Positions 46,377 through 56,370 of a stretch of DNA of 64,000 nt are shown here, piece by piece. Within the stretch, counting starts at the first letter, position 1, and the number at the start of each line of letters is the position of its first letter. The notes beneath the pieces are model-generated. The model was not told the origin of the DNA. It ran no database searches and worked only from the letters and a program-made list of their open reading frames with translations. The stretch is from Dehalococcoidia bacterium (GTDB lineage: Bacteria; Chloroflexota; Dehalococcoidia; Tepidiformales; Tepidiformaceae): the NCBI GenBank assembly GCA_003104995.1, contig PQAO01000007.1, forward strand, positions 1 through 64,000, read 5' to 3'. The translations under genes were made by a program, and so were the position numbers.

Positions 46377-46522
46377 CAACTTTCCTGTCCCGCTGAGCAC
46401 GCCCCGGCAAAGGTCTCTGCCGGGGCCGTACCGGGAGGTCCGCGAACAAGCCGAGGTGGCGCCCGGGAACGGGCCCGCGCGCCGCATATGGCGTAACCGG
46501 GGGCGTGCCTATACTGGCAAGG

Positions 46523-46999
46523 ATGAGTGAACAGCACGACCTGGAACTTGGCTCGACCAGCGAAGAAGAGACCCGGCAACTCGGCGAACGGCTGGGCCGT
46601 CTCCTGCAGAAGGGCGACATCGTGCTGCTCAATGGAGACCTTGGCACGGGCAAGACGTGCCTGACCCAGGGCATCGGCCGCGGCCTTTCGTGCACTGGCC
46701 AGGTGAACAGCCCGTCTTTCGTGCTCATGAACGAGTATGAGGGGCGAGAGACGCTCTACCACGTGGACCTGTACCGGGTCGAGGACGTCGAGGAACTGGA
46801 CGACCTCGGCCTGTGGGACTACGCGGAAACGGGTGTGCTGGTGATCGAGTGGCCGGAGCGTGGCGCTGAGTTGCTGCCCGGCGATGGACTCGTGATCGAG
46901 CTACGGGCGGGCGCCCGGGGGCCGCGGAGCCGGAATCTCAAGTTCATCCCGCGGGGGCCGCGTGGAGAAGAACTGGTCGCCTTACTCGGGGCCGCGTGA
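46523..46999 (+). CDS. tsaE: tRNA threonylcarbamoyladenosine biosynthesis ATPase
   Basis: Walker A LNGDLGTGKTCLTQGI; SPSFVLMNEYEGRETLYHVDLYRVEDVEELDDLGLWDY. Confidence 0.95.
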   Translation: MSEQHDLELGSTSEEETRQLGERLGRLLQKGDIVLLNGDLGTGKTCLTQGIGRGLSCTGQVNSPSFVLMNEYEGRETLYHVDLYRVEDVEELDDLGLWDYAETGVLVIEWPERGAELLPGDGLVIELRAGARGPRSRNLKFIPRGPRGEELVALLGAA

Positions 47000-47610
47000 G
47001 CACGATCCTTTGCATCGACACGGCCTCCGACCGGTTCGCGCTCGTGTTGGACCGCGACGGATTGGTGACAGCGCTGGAGGCAGAAGCAGGCCGGGACCAT
47101 TCGAAGCTCCTTCTCCCGGCCATCGCCTCGCTGTTGGGCGATGAGGCCAAGCTGGATGCCATCCTGGTCGTGACCGGGCCGGGCGCCTATGCGGGGGTCC
47201 GAGTGGGGATAGCGACGGCTGAAGGGCTCGGCCTCGCCCATGGAGCGGGGGTCTTCGGGATTGGAACCCTTGAGGCGGTGGCACTGGCTCGCAGGGATGA
47301 AGGCGAGACGGGCCCGTTTGCAGCGATTCACCCGGCCGGGCGCGGCGAGTTCGCGATTCAGCGGTTTGAGGCCGGAGCGCCGGCTGGACCGGTGATGATC
47401 ACCGCGCTGGCAGACCTCACGCAGGACAGCAGGGGAGAGGGGGCTGCGCAGCACGGCGGGATTGAAGTCACGCCGCGACAGCGGGCAATGGCGGCCCTCC
47501 GCGATCGCGCACCGAAGATACGATCAGGCGAGCTCACCGCGGGAGCCGAAGCGTTTTACCTGCGAGAGCCCAACATCACCGTTTCGCGGCGGCAACGCGC
47601 CGCTTCATAA
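46996..47610 (+). CDS. tsaB: tRNA threonylcarbamoyladenosine biosynthesis protein TsaB
   Basis: ILCIDTASDRFALVL...DHSKLLLPAIASLL...VVTGPGAYAGVRVGIATAEGLGLA; ATGA-type overlap with tsaE. Confidence 0.93.
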   Translation: MSTILCIDTASDRFALVLDRDGLVTALEAEAGRDHSKLLLPAIASLLGDEAKLDAILVVTGPGAYAGVRVGIATAEGLGLAHGAGVFGIGTLEAVALARRDEGETGPFAAIHPAGRGEFAIQRFEAGAPAGPVMITALADLTQDSRGEGAAQHGGIEVTPRQRAMAALRDRAPKIRSGELTAGAEAFYLREPNITVSRRQRAAS

Positions 47611-47625
47611 CACCTGGAGGAAATC

Positions 47626-48084
47626 GTGGAACCACGTGAACGCACCCTCGTGCTGGTCAAGCCCGACGCGATGCAGCGCGGACTGGCCGGCGAAATCATC
47701 GGCCGGCTAGAACGGCGCGGTCTGCGGATCGCCGCCACAAAGCTCATCCACATCACGCGGCCGCTTGCGGAGCAACATTACGCAGAGCACAAGGGCAAGG
47801 GCTTCTACGACGGACTGGTGGACTACATCACCAGTTGTCCGGTGGTCGCGGCAGTGTTCGAAGGGACGAACGCGGTCTCCGTGGTGCGGGCAACGATCGG
47901 GGCGACGGACCCGGCGGCGGCCGCCCCGGGCACGATCCGGGCCGACTTCGGCCTCGAGCGCGGCCGGAACCTCGTCCATGCGAGCGACAGCCCGGCGAGC
48001 GCGGTGCGGGAGATCGAACTGTTTTTCAAGCCGGCCGAGGTCGTGGACTGGAGCCGAGACACGGACCGCTGGATCTTCGAGTAG
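47626..48084 (+). CDS. ndk: Nucleoside diphosphate kinase
   Basis: [64 protein letters not shown]. Confidence 0.96.
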   Translation: MEPRERTLVLVKPDAMQRGLAGEIIGRLERRGLRIAATKLIHITRPLAEQHYAEHKGKGFYDGLVDYITSCPVVAAVFEGTNAVSVVRATIGATDPAAAAPGTIRADFGLERGRNLVHASDSPASAVREIELFFKPAEVVDWSRDTDRWIFE

Positions 48085-48122
48085 CCCGCACCGGGCAAAT
48101 GTCTCGCCCGACCCGTGAGCGG

Positions 48123-49304
48123 TCAGCGCGCCCCGAGGCGGCCCTCGATTAGCCGGAGGCCGAACTCAACGCCGAGCACAAGTGCATCTTCATCGATAAC
48201 GAACGCGGAGTCGTGGTGGCGGCCGGCGATGCCTTTCGCTTCGTTGCGGGCGCCCAGCCAGAAGTAGCAGCCTGGGCGCTCCTGGAGGAAGACGCTCATG
48301 TCTTCGGCGCCCATGGTGGGGACGGCGACGATGGCCTGGGGGCCGAAGAACGCCGCAGCCTCGTCGCGGACGAATTCGGTGACTCCCGGATCGTTCACCA
48401 GGGGCGGGCAGCTGGTGGAATGCTCGAACGCGTACGCGGCCTGGAAGGCAGCGGACACGCCGGCGACGATCTCCTCGGTACGTTGGAGCATGGCCGCCCG
48501 GATCGCGTCGGTGTAGCTCCGGATCGTGCCCGTCATGGTGGCAGACTCGGCGATGACATTGCCCCGGAAACCGCCCGCGAGCTTTCCGACGGTGAGCACG
48601 GCCGATTCGGAGGGTGCGACCGAACGGCTGACAACCGTCTGGAGGGCGGTGATGACATGGGCAGCGACGACGACGGCATCGATAGACTGGTGTGGTGCGG
48701 CGGCGTGGCCCCCACGGCCTTCGATGGTGATGCGGAAAGCGGTGGGAGCGGCGAAGAACGGGCCCGGCGCAACGTTGATCGCGCCGATCGGAATGTCGGC
48801 GCTGATGTGCAGACCGAGGACGGTCGAGACGTGGGGCGACTCGAGGACGCCGTCGGCAATGCAGGCCTGCGCGCCTCCGGCCGCCTCTTCGGCGGGCTGG
48901 AAGACCATGCGGACAGACCCGCGTAGCGAATCACGGCGGGCAGCGAGCACCTCGGCGATGCCGAGTGCGATGGCCATGTGGGCATCGTGGCCGCAGGCGT
49001 GCATGACGCCCTCGTTGGTGGAGGCGAAGCTGAGCGAGCTCCTTTCGGGGACGGGGAGCGCGTCCATATCGGCCCGCCAGAGCACGCATGGTCCGCGCTT
49101 GCCTCCTTCGATGAGTGCGGTGGCGCCGGTCCTGGCGATGGGGCGCACGTCGGAGAGGCTGAGTTCGCGGAGGCGTTCGAGGATCCGCTCCTGGGTGCGC
49201 GTTTCCTTCCACGACACCTCGGGGTGCTGGTGGAAGTCGCGGCGGGTGGCAAGAATGCGCTCCCGGATCGCCTGGACCTCGGGGCGGATGTGGAGGCGCT
49301 TCAT
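48123..49304 (-). CDS. M20 family amidohydrolase
   Basis: FHQHPEVSWKETRTQ, HACGHDAHMAIALGIAEVLA, VFQPAEEAAGGAQACIADGVLE, MGAEDMSVFLQERPGCYFWLG. Confidence 0.93.
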   Translation of the reverse strand: MKRLHIRPEVQAIRERILATRRDFHQHPEVSWKETRTQERILERLRELSLSDVRPIARTGATALIEGGKRGPCVLWRADMDALPVPERSSLSFASTNEGVMHACGHDAHMAIALGIAEVLAARRDSLRGSVRMVFQPAEEAAGGAQACIADGVLESPHVSTVLGLHISADIPIGAINVAPGPFFAAPTAFRITIEGRGGHAAAPHQSIDAVVVAAHVITALQTVVSRSVAPSESAVLTVGKLAGGFRGNVIAESATMTGTIRSYTDAIRAAMLQRTEEIVAGVSAAFQAAYAFEHSTSCPPLVNDPGVTEFVRDEAAAFFGPQAIVAVPTMGAEDMSVFLQERPGCYFWLGARNEAKGIAGRHHDSAFVIDEDALVLGVEFGLRLIEGRLGAR

Positions 49305-49340
49305 GGCCGGAAGCTTAGCAGGGTGGGAGCATGCTCGGGG

Positions 49341-50270
49341 TCAGTCGCCGCCGGCGGGAGCAGGGAGCGGGGCGGCCGGCCGGCGGCCGGCCAGGCGCCG
49401 GAGCGGGAAACCCTGGACGAAGGCGACTCCGGCCAGGATACAGGCCAGCCCACCGAGCATGTTCCAGCCGATGCGCTCATCGAGGACGAGCCAGCCGACG
49501 AAGACGCCGACCGGAGGGATGAGATAGGTCACCACCGAGGCGCTGACGGGGCCGGCTTCCTGGATGAGCCACATGTAGGCAGCGACGGCGATGCCCGAGC
49601 CGAGGGCGCCAAGGGCGAGGGCGCTGAGCACCACGTTCGTATCCCAATCCCCCGCGTAGGAGCCTGTGGCAAGGGCAAGGGGAGCCAGGAAGAGCGTCGC
49701 GAAGCCGATCTGGCCGCTGGCCAGCACGATGGGCGGCACGTGGCCCAGGTGCTTTCGGATGAAGACGGCGGAGCCACCGTAGGAGAAGGTCGCCACCAGG
49801 ATGAGCAGGATGCTCAATGCAGCGGCCCCGCGGAGGTGGGTGATGTCGTCTCCCATGAGGACGACGATCCCGAGGAAGCCGAGGCCCAGGCCGAAAGCTT
49901 TGAGCCCGCTCACCCGTTCGGCCTTAAGGAACGGCACGGAGAGCATGGCCACCCAGAGCGGGGCGGTGGAATTAGCGATCGCTGCAACGCCGCTGGGGAC
50001 ACGGCTGCCAGCGATGCCGAAGATGGTCCACGGCACCGCGAAATTCATGAACCCGAGTCCCGCCAGGGCGATCCAGGTTCCACGGGATTGGCGGAAGCCG
50101 GCCCGGGCGTGCCAGGCAAAGGGGATGAGGCTCAGGCCGCCAAGGAGCGTCCGCAGCGATGACATGCCGAGCGGCCCGACGCCGGAATCGACGATCACAC
50201 GGATGAAAAGGAACGAGCAGCCCCACGTGACGGCAAGGATGCAGAGAATGGCGAACTGGCGAGGGGTCAC
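49341..50270 (-). CDS. EamA/DMT-family transporter
   Basis: About ten TM segments; AVTWGCSFLFIRVIVDSG; two EamA-like halves. Confidence 0.88.
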   Translation of the reverse strand: MTPRQFAILCILAVTWGCSFLFIRVIVDSGVGPLGMSSLRTLLGGLSLIPFAWHARAGFRQSRGTWIALAGLGFMNFAVPWTIFGIAGSRVPSGVAAIANSTAPLWVAMLSVPFLKAERVSGLKAFGLGLGFLGIVVLMGDDITHLRGAAALSILLILVATFSYGGSAVFIRKHLGHVPPIVLASGQIGFATLFLAPLALATGSYAGDWDTNVVLSALALGALGSGIAVAAYMWLIQEAGPVSASVVTYLIPPVGVFVGWLVLDERIGWNMLGGLACILAGVAFVQGFPLRRLAGRRPAAPLPAPAGGD

Positions 50271-50333
50271 GGCGTGGCAACGCTCCTGGAGTTCAAGCGT
50301 AACGCCATGGCGCCTTAGCGAACGCAGCCACCT

Positions 50334-50957
50334 TCACAGTCCCTCGTACTGCAATTGGTATGTGACCTCCAGGAGCGTGCGCCACGAGGCCCCGGGCAGG
50401 GGATCCCCGGTGAACCCGGGGCACTCGGCGTGGCCCAGGAGCAACGGAACGGGCGAGAGAGGCTGGCCGGCAAGGAGTGCATCGAGGGCGCGGCGGGCAT
50501 CCCCGGGAGGCGGTGTGGTGACTTTGCCTGTGGCGTCATCGACGAAGACGACGAAGTGCGGGTAGAGGCGGCAGGCGTTCGGCCGCCCCGTGTAGACGGT
50601 GCACCCGAGCTCGGGGCCGAGGAAACGGCAATGGCCGCCTTCGCGGGCAAGGAGGAACGGCTGGGCCAGGGGGAGGGTGATGGGGTCGCCATCTTCGAGT
50701 TCGAGGAACTGGACGAGGGCCATGCCGGTCTCGCGGGTCATGCGGGCAGCCTCGGCCTCGCCCAAATTGACGCTGAAGGCGTTGCAGCAATGGGCAGTGC
50801 AAAGGTTTGGCTGGCAAATGAACGACGGTGTCCCCGGCAGCACGAGGGAGTACGCGCCGAAGCGCTCGCGGACGTGATCCCAGGCGGCAACAATCCGATC
50901 CAGGGCGGCGTCAACGGTCACTCCTGGATGGTAGTGGGTCGAAACGATACGGCGCAT
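50334..50957 (-). CDS. YkgJ-family cysteine-cluster protein
   Basis: FICQPNLCTAHCCNAFSVNL...HCRFLGPELGCTVYTGRPNACRLYPHF; start ATG 50957. Confidence 0.8.
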   Translation of the reverse strand: MRRIVSTHYHPGVTVDAALDRIVAAWDHVRERFGAYSLVLPGTPSFICQPNLCTAHCCNAFSVNLGEAEAARMTRETGMALVQFLELEDGDPITLPLAQPFLLAREGGHCRFLGPELGCTVYTGRPNACRLYPHFVVFVDDATGKVTTPPPGDARRALDALLAGQPLSPVPLLLGHAECPGFTGDPLPGASWRTLLEVTYQLQYEGL

Positions 50958-51054
50958 TGATGAAACCTTTCCGGGCCCGGCGCAAATTCGTTGCTCCACG
51001 CGATATCGCAACGTATCCTGTCGGCTCGCCGGGGCGGGGTTAGAGGCACCCAAC

Positions 51055-51900
51055 ATGAGCAATGAACCGAATCTCGAAACTATGTCGCTGGAAGAGAGGG
51101 CGCGCCTGAGGAAGCAAATGAGCGACCAGGCCGTCAAGCTCGCAGTGAGTAGCCGCTGGCTCGAAGCCGCGAATCTGAACCGTGAATACGTCCGGACCTT
51201 TGGCGATGAAGCCGAGGCCTATAACCGCCTGGGCAAAGCCCTCACGGAGCTCGGCCAGGTTGCCGACGCCCGGGACGCATATGGCAAGGCCCTGGACCTG
51301 GACTCGACCAACACGATCGCGCGGCGAAACCTGGATCGCCTCGCGACCATGAAGGAAACGGCCGCTGCCGCGGCCGCGCCGAGCCAGCTCGACACGCGCC
51401 TCTTCGTAGAGGAGACCGGTACCGCGACGCTGGCAAAGCTCCAGGCCACAAATGCCGAAATCAGTGCTGTTCTGGACGCGGGCGACATTGTGAACCTCCA
51501 GGTGCAGGGCAACGCGGTGAACGTGCTGACGGTGAACGGCGAATACGTCGGCATGGTCGAGCCGCGCATCGGGCTTCGCCTTTCGAAGATGATGACGGCC
51601 GGGAACCGGTACAGCGCCGCGATGGTAACCACATCGGGCGAGCTGAAGGTGATGCTGCGGGAGACCTTCAAGCACCCTTCGCTCATCGACAAGGTGAGCT
51701 TCCCAACGGGACGGGCGTCGGAGATCCGGGCGTACACCCGCAAGGGCCTGCTGCGCCGCGATGACGAGGATGAGATCGAATTCGGCGACGACGAGTACGT
51801 GGAGGAGGAGTCGGACGAGGGCTGGAGCGAGACCGGCGAGGAACTGGGCTCCGGGAGTTCGGGCATCGACGTCAACTCCGACGACGAGGGTTTCGACTAG
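51055..51900 (+). CDS. TPR-containing hypothetical protein with acidic C-terminus
   Basis: EAANLNREYVRTFGDEAEAYNRLGKALTELGQVADARDAYGKALDLDSTNTIARRNLDRL; DDEGFD tail. Confidence 0.65.
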   Translation: MSNEPNLETMSLEERARLRKQMSDQAVKLAVSSRWLEAANLNREYVRTFGDEAEAYNRLGKALTELGQVADARDAYGKALDLDSTNTIARRNLDRLATMKETAAAAAAPSQLDTRLFVEETGTATLAKLQATNAEISAVLDAGDIVNLQVQGNAVNVLTVNGEYVGMVEPRIGLRLSKMMTAGNRYSAAMVTTSGELKVMLRETFKHPSLIDKVSFPTGRASEIRAYTRKGLLRRDDEDEIEFGDDEYVEEESDEGWSETGEELGSGSSGIDVNSDDEGFD

Positions 51901-52032
51901 GTACTCCCCCGGCTGTCGTTCCACCAACGCGGCGTGACCGGGCGCTACGCCTCGTGGACATCCCGGAGGCAACCGGGTTGGTCGAAGCAGGTTCCGCGGT
52001 GCACACTCTGATCGGACGCCAAGGAGGAACGC

Positions 52033-52473
52033 ATGAGCAACTACATCCCCAGCCCCGTCGAGTGGGTGCGCAACCAGGTCGAGCTGTACGAAAGCTCGGG
52101 TGGCACAGAGGGCACAACGCTCCGCGACACGGGCATGCCCGTCGTCATCGTCACCAATACGGGGAATAAGACGGGAGCCGTCCGAAAGACACCGCTCATG
52201 CGCGTGAAAGACGGGAGCGCATACGTGCTGGTCGGCTCCATGGGAGGCGCCCCGAAGAACCCGGTCTGGGTCCACAACCTGCGGACCAACCCCGCGATCC
52301 AGCTCCGGGACAGGACCGAAGTCCAGGACATGAGGGTTCGGGAAGTGCAGGACGAAGCCGAACGGGCACGGCTCTGGGAGATCGCGGTCGCGGCGTTCCC
52401 ACCGTACCGGGACTACCAGCAGCGGACATCGAGGGTGATCCCGCTGTTCGTGGCGGAACCCGTTGGCGCCTGA
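52033..52473 (+). CDS. Nitroreductase/DDN-family (F420-dependent-type) protein
   Basis: GMPVVIVTNTGNKTGAVRKTPLMRV...GAPKNPVWVHNLRTNPAIQL; SD AAGGAGGAACGC-ATG. Confidence 0.85.
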   Translation: MSNYIPSPVEWVRNQVELYESSGGTEGTTLRDTGMPVVIVTNTGNKTGAVRKTPLMRVKDGSAYVLVGSMGGAPKNPVWVHNLRTNPAIQLRDRTEVQDMRVREVQDEAERARLWEIAVAAFPPYRDYQQRTSRVIPLFVAEPVGA

Positions 52474-52602
52474 CACGAAGCAGGGCCGGGTGATGGCGCG
52501 GGCTGCCCAGCTGGTCAAGCGAACAGAGAGCGATGGAGCGGCTGCGCCTCCGCGCGCAGGGGTCCACGTGTCGTGGGCTCTTGCTCCTGACCGGAGGAAC
52601 CG

Positions 52603-53064
52603 ATGATTACGAAGCAGGAACTTGTCGATGGCATCCGCTTTGCCGGGCAACGCGCGGCGGCGGCTGCCCGGAACACGAAGGACTGGGACCACCAGCTGGG
52701 GCACCAGTGGACGAGCGGAGACGCGTTCCGGCACATCGCGGCGACGGCCGGCGGTGCGAGCGGTTTGTATCCGTTGCTGGATGCTGGTGTGCTTTCGGGG
52801 ATTGGGGCGGACCGTATCGCCCAGGGGAACGCCGCCGCGATCGCCACGCTGACCGAGAAGCCGAAGGACGAGGTAGTCCAGGCGATCATCGATGGTCACA
52901 ACACCTCAGCCGACTTCGTTGCCACGCTGGACGAGGCCGACCTGGCGAAGGTGGTGAAGCTGGGCGGGTACGAGATGGAGAAGGCGGAGATCGTGGCGCA
53001 GGTGTGGATCCATCACGCGATCGCGCATGCGTACGAGGCCAGCGCTCGCTGGCCGATCACGTAA
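52603..53064 (+). CDS. DinB/maleylpyruvate isomerase N-terminal-like helical protein
   Basis: WTSGDAFRHIAATAGGASGLYPLL...WIHHAIAHAYEA. Confidence 0.5.
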   Translation: MITKQELVDGIRFAGQRAAAAARNTKDWDHQLGHQWTSGDAFRHIAATAGGASGLYPLLDAGVLSGIGADRIAQGNAAAIATLTEKPKDEVVQAIIDGHNTSADFVATLDEADLAKVVKLGGYEMEKAEIVAQVWIHHAIAHAYEASARWPIT

Positions 53065-53065
53065 G

Positions 53066-54379
53066 TCAGGGTCTCGCCGAGAACCCCACGGGCTGGATAT
53101 CTCCATTCAAGCCACGGTCGCCGGTGCTCGGCCAGTTCGCAATTTTGTGACCGCCGGCGAAGAGGTCGCCCTGGCGCACGGTGCCGCCAATCTCAACGCA
53201 CCCGGCATCCCACGTCCCCCAGCGGTTTAACACCGGTGAGGTCGGCGGCCACCGTTCGCAGGCGGCCTCGACCAGCGTATCGCCGTACCAGTCCCGGTGT
53301 AGCGCGGCGACATCGTTGACCGGCGTGACCGCCCCCGTCGCCAGATCAAGCAGGTGGAACTCCTCAGGCGATTCCGTCCAGGTACATGCATCGCCGAGGG
53401 GGCCGGCCAGTGTCAGGTACAGGAGTTCCGTGCCGCCGGGCGACCACTCCCAGGGAGCGATGGCCGCATCGCCGGGCGTGAATTCGTGGAGGACAGCCGA
53501 GCTTTCGAGGTTGATCACGCGGAGCACGCGGCCGGCTGCGTGCATACAAGCTCCAGCAATGCCCGCTCCTTCGGCGTAGCGGGTGCCGTCAGGAGAAATG
53601 GCCCCGTAGCCCCGCGGCTCCTGGTGCACCGCGAACGTCCCGTCAGTGAAGGCCGTCGCCCGGCCGCCCCAGGCCTCGCTCGATGTCCCGCCCGCCACAA
53701 AAACGCCTGAGCCATCGGCGCGGAAGCGCAGTTGCCACGCATAGCCGCGGAAACCGGCGTCGTTCAGCCGCGATGTGGGTACCTCTGAAACAACCGTGCC
53801 ATCAGCGACCCGGACGAACTGGACGGAGCCGCGATCGCTGCACGGCAAGCAGTACGTGGCGATCGCGACCATTGCGCCATCGGGAGACACGGCGATGTCC
53901 CCGATGACCGCCTCGCCTCGCCTCTCGAAGAGCACGAACGGCTGGCTGCCATCGAGCTCGTGGCGCGTCACCCGTACTTCGGTCGCAACAATCATTCGCT
54001 GCCCTGCAAGCTCGACTCCCACCGGGTAGCCGAGGTCGGGCCCGGAGTAGGTGAACTGGCTTTCGATGCTCCCCGCCGCCAGGTCCTGGACAACGACCGC
54101 GCGCACCGGCCAGCTCCTGGCGCCCAGGTCCTTTCGTGCCAGGAGCACCGTGTAGACCAGGAGATCCGTCGCGCCCGGCAGCGGGTAGACGGTGAACTCC
54201 ACGGCGGGGTCCGGTGTGGGTGATGCAGTTGGAAGCGGCCGGGTCGGCGTGGCGGTCGGGACAGCCGTAGTCGCGGTCACCGAGGCGGCAGGCGTCGCCG
54301 CTGGCGGCTGACCTCCGCTACACGCGGCGATCGCGAGCGCGCCCACGAGAGCGGCCCAGGCCAGGACTGTGCAACGCAT
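53066..54379 (-). CDS. Putative lipoprotein with P/T linker and beta-propeller-like domain
   Basis: MRCTVLAWAALVGALAIAACSGG lipobox; TPTRPLPTASPTPDP; SPDGAMVAIATYC, SPDGTRYAEGAG. Confidence 0.65.
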   Translation of the reverse strand: MRCTVLAWAALVGALAIAACSGGQPPAATPAASVTATTAVPTATPTRPLPTASPTPDPAVEFTVYPLPGATDLLVYTVLLARKDLGARSWPVRAVVVQDLAAGSIESQFTYSGPDLGYPVGVELAGQRMIVATEVRVTRHELDGSQPFVLFERRGEAVIGDIAVSPDGAMVAIATYCLPCSDRGSVQFVRVADGTVVSEVPTSRLNDAGFRGYAWQLRFRADGSGVFVAGGTSSEAWGGRATAFTDGTFAVHQEPRGYGAISPDGTRYAEGAGIAGACMHAAGRVLRVINLESSAVLHEFTPGDAAIAPWEWSPGGTELLYLTLAGPLGDACTWTESPEEFHLLDLATGAVTPVNDVAALHRDWYGDTLVEAACERWPPTSPVLNRWGTWDAGCVEIGGTVRQGDLFAGGHKIANWPSTGDRGLNGDIQPVGFSARP

Positions 54380-54529
54380 GCTCATACCGTACTCGACGAA
54401 CGCAGGGACCCGCCGGTTCCGCAATCCGGCGGGATGGGTGGCCTCAAATCACGCCCCCGGCGGATCCGCATGGTTGCGCCGGTGCAATTCACCTAGACTA
54501 GCGGGGCAAAGTCCAAACGGAGGAGCGTC

Positions 54530-55747
54530 ATGGAAATCGCCCCCATCCCAACTCTAGACCCGGAGATCAACCAGGTCCGCGAGGCGACCGCGAACATCGT
54601 CAACCGCTACATCATCCCGAACGAGGAACAGCTCGGGGACTACCAGAACCCGGACACAATGCGGCTTCGGCGGGAGATCCAGGAGAACGTGAAGAAGGCG
54701 GGGCTCTGGGCCCCGCACCTGCCGCAGGAATACGGCGGGATGGGCATCGGCTTCATGAAGCACGCCTATATGAACGAGATCCTGGCGTGGAGCCCGTACT
54801 CGAACCCGTTGTTCGGCGTTGTCGCGCCGGACTCCGGGAACCAGACGATCCTGATCAAGTACGGTACCGACGAGCAGAAGAAGAAGTGGCTTGAGCCGAG
54901 CATCGCGGGCGAAATCCGCTCGTGCTTCTCGATGACCGAGCCCGACGCACCGGGTTCGAACCCGTATGCAATCCAGACGCGGGCGATCCGCGATGGCGAC
55001 GAATGGGTGATCAACGGGCGGAAGTGGTTCACGTCCGGCGCCGACGGTGCTGCCTTCGCGATCGTGATGTGCCGCACCGAGGAGGCGGACGGAGCCGCCG
55101 GCGTGCGCGACAAGATGACCCAGATCATCGTCCCGACGGACACGCCGGGCTTCAACATCGTGCGCCGCATCCCGGTGTGGGGCCATGATTCGAACCACTG
55201 CGAGATCGAGTACAAGAACGTGCGCGTGCCGGTCACGAACCAGCTCGGACGCACGGGGACCGGCCACCAGGCGGCCCAGGACCGGCTGGGCGCGGGGCGG
55301 GTCTTCCACTGCATGAACAGCGTGGGCCAGATGTGGCGGGCGTTCGACCTTATGGTGAAGCGCGCCATCGACCGCGAAGTGCACGGCGGCCGGCTTGAGA
55401 CGAAGCAGTTCATCCAGGGCTTCATCGCTGATTCGTACATCGACATCATGACCGCCCGCCTGATGACGATTCACACGGCGGAAGTCATCGACAGCGGCCA
55501 GGACCCACGGACGATCATCTCAGCGCTGAAGGTGTACGTGCCTGCCGCTTTCGAGCGGGTGGTGGACCGGGCCATCCAGGTCCACGGCGCGATGGGCGTC
55601 TCGGGCGACACGCCGCTGGCGGGAATGTACACCGGCGCCCGCACGCTGCGGCTGGCCGACGGCCCGGACGAGGTGCACCGCATCCTCATCGCCAAGAACG
55701 TCCTCAAGAAGTACCACGATGGCGGGAGCTGGGACTTCGGCGTTTAG
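54530..55747 (+). CDS. Acyl-CoA dehydrogenase
   Basis: LPQEYGGMGIGFMKHAYMNEIL, CFSMTEPDAPGSNPYAIQTRA, FTSGADGAAFAIVMCRT, IQVHGAMGVSGDTPLAGMYTGARTLRLADGPDEVHR. Confidence 0.95.
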   Translation: MEIAPIPTLDPEINQVREATANIVNRYIIPNEEQLGDYQNPDTMRLRREIQENVKKAGLWAPHLPQEYGGMGIGFMKHAYMNEILAWSPYSNPLFGVVAPDSGNQTILIKYGTDEQKKKWLEPSIAGEIRSCFSMTEPDAPGSNPYAIQTRAIRDGDEWVINGRKWFTSGADGAAFAIVMCRTEEADGAAGVRDKMTQIIVPTDTPGFNIVRRIPVWGHDSNHCEIEYKNVRVPVTNQLGRTGTGHQAAQDRLGAGRVFHCMNSVGQMWRAFDLMVKRAIDREVHGGRLETKQFIQGFIADSYIDIMTARLMTIHTAEVIDSGQDPRTIISALKVYVPAAFERVVDRAIQVHGAMGVSGDTPLAGMYTGARTLRLADGPDEVHRILIAKNVLKKYHDGGSWDFGV

Positions 55748-55778
55748 ACCGGACAGGACTGGTTCCGGCACGGCAACG

Positions 55779-55810
55779 CGACGGGCTCTTCTTCAACGAG
55801 GAGCCCGTCG
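55779..55810. terminator. Bidirectional terminator between convergent genes
   Basis: CGACGGGCTC-N12-GAGCCCGTCG 10-bp stem between the acyl-CoA dehydrogenase end and the MmcQ-like gene end. Confidence 0.6.
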
Positions 55811-56143
55811 TGATTTGGCCGCCGTGACCAGCTCATGGCTGCGGCGGATCCAGCCGCAGGTCATGTCGAACTCGGGTTCGGTTGCGATGATGCTCATGAT
55901 CCAGTGGTTGCGGGCGAGGTAAGGAGCGGGCCGGACAAACGGGAGCGTGAGCGCTTCTTCCGACTCCGCCGGGGTCAGCTTGAGCGAGACGTGGGTGCCG
56001 TCGTCCTGGTCCGAGGCGATCGCGAACATCTTGCCGTTCGGTGCTTTGTAGAGCGCCCTCCCGGGGCCGAAGGAGAACTCCTCTCGGGTCCCGTCGAAAG
56101 CCATGGCAAAATCCCGAACGCGGCCGGCGAAGCTTGTGGGCAC
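55793..56143 (-). CDS. MmcQ/YjbR-family protein
   Basis: GTREEFSFGPGRALYKAPNGKMFAIAS...VSLKLTPAESEEALTLPFVRPAPYLARNHWI. Confidence 0.75.
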   Translation of the reverse strand: MPTSFAGRVRDFAMAFDGTREEFSFGPGRALYKAPNGKMFAIASDQDDGTHVSLKLTPAESEEALTLPFVRPAPYLARNHWIMSIIATEPEFDMTCGWIRRSHELVTAAKSRRAPR

Positions 56144-56370
56144 CTTCCCAGTCTAGCGCTAATCGCGAAGGTGCCTCGGGGGACGCGGGATGAAGCCGCT
56201 TGGGGGTGGCGAGGAAGGGTCCCGATCCCGGCAGACTCCAGCGTGAAGGATTGCTCGGTCATGTCGCGTCCATGCTACTCCTGAGACAGCCGGTGGGTGA
56301 GCGGGGGTTCGCCGGATCATGTACGAATTGCGGTTGCCGGGCGTTCACTCGATTCCCCATACTCCGCGCC

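Noticed and set aside
51040-52899. 619-aa minus-strand ORF
   Set aside because: Antisense to three plausible plus-strand genes with SDs; composition of a shadow frame.
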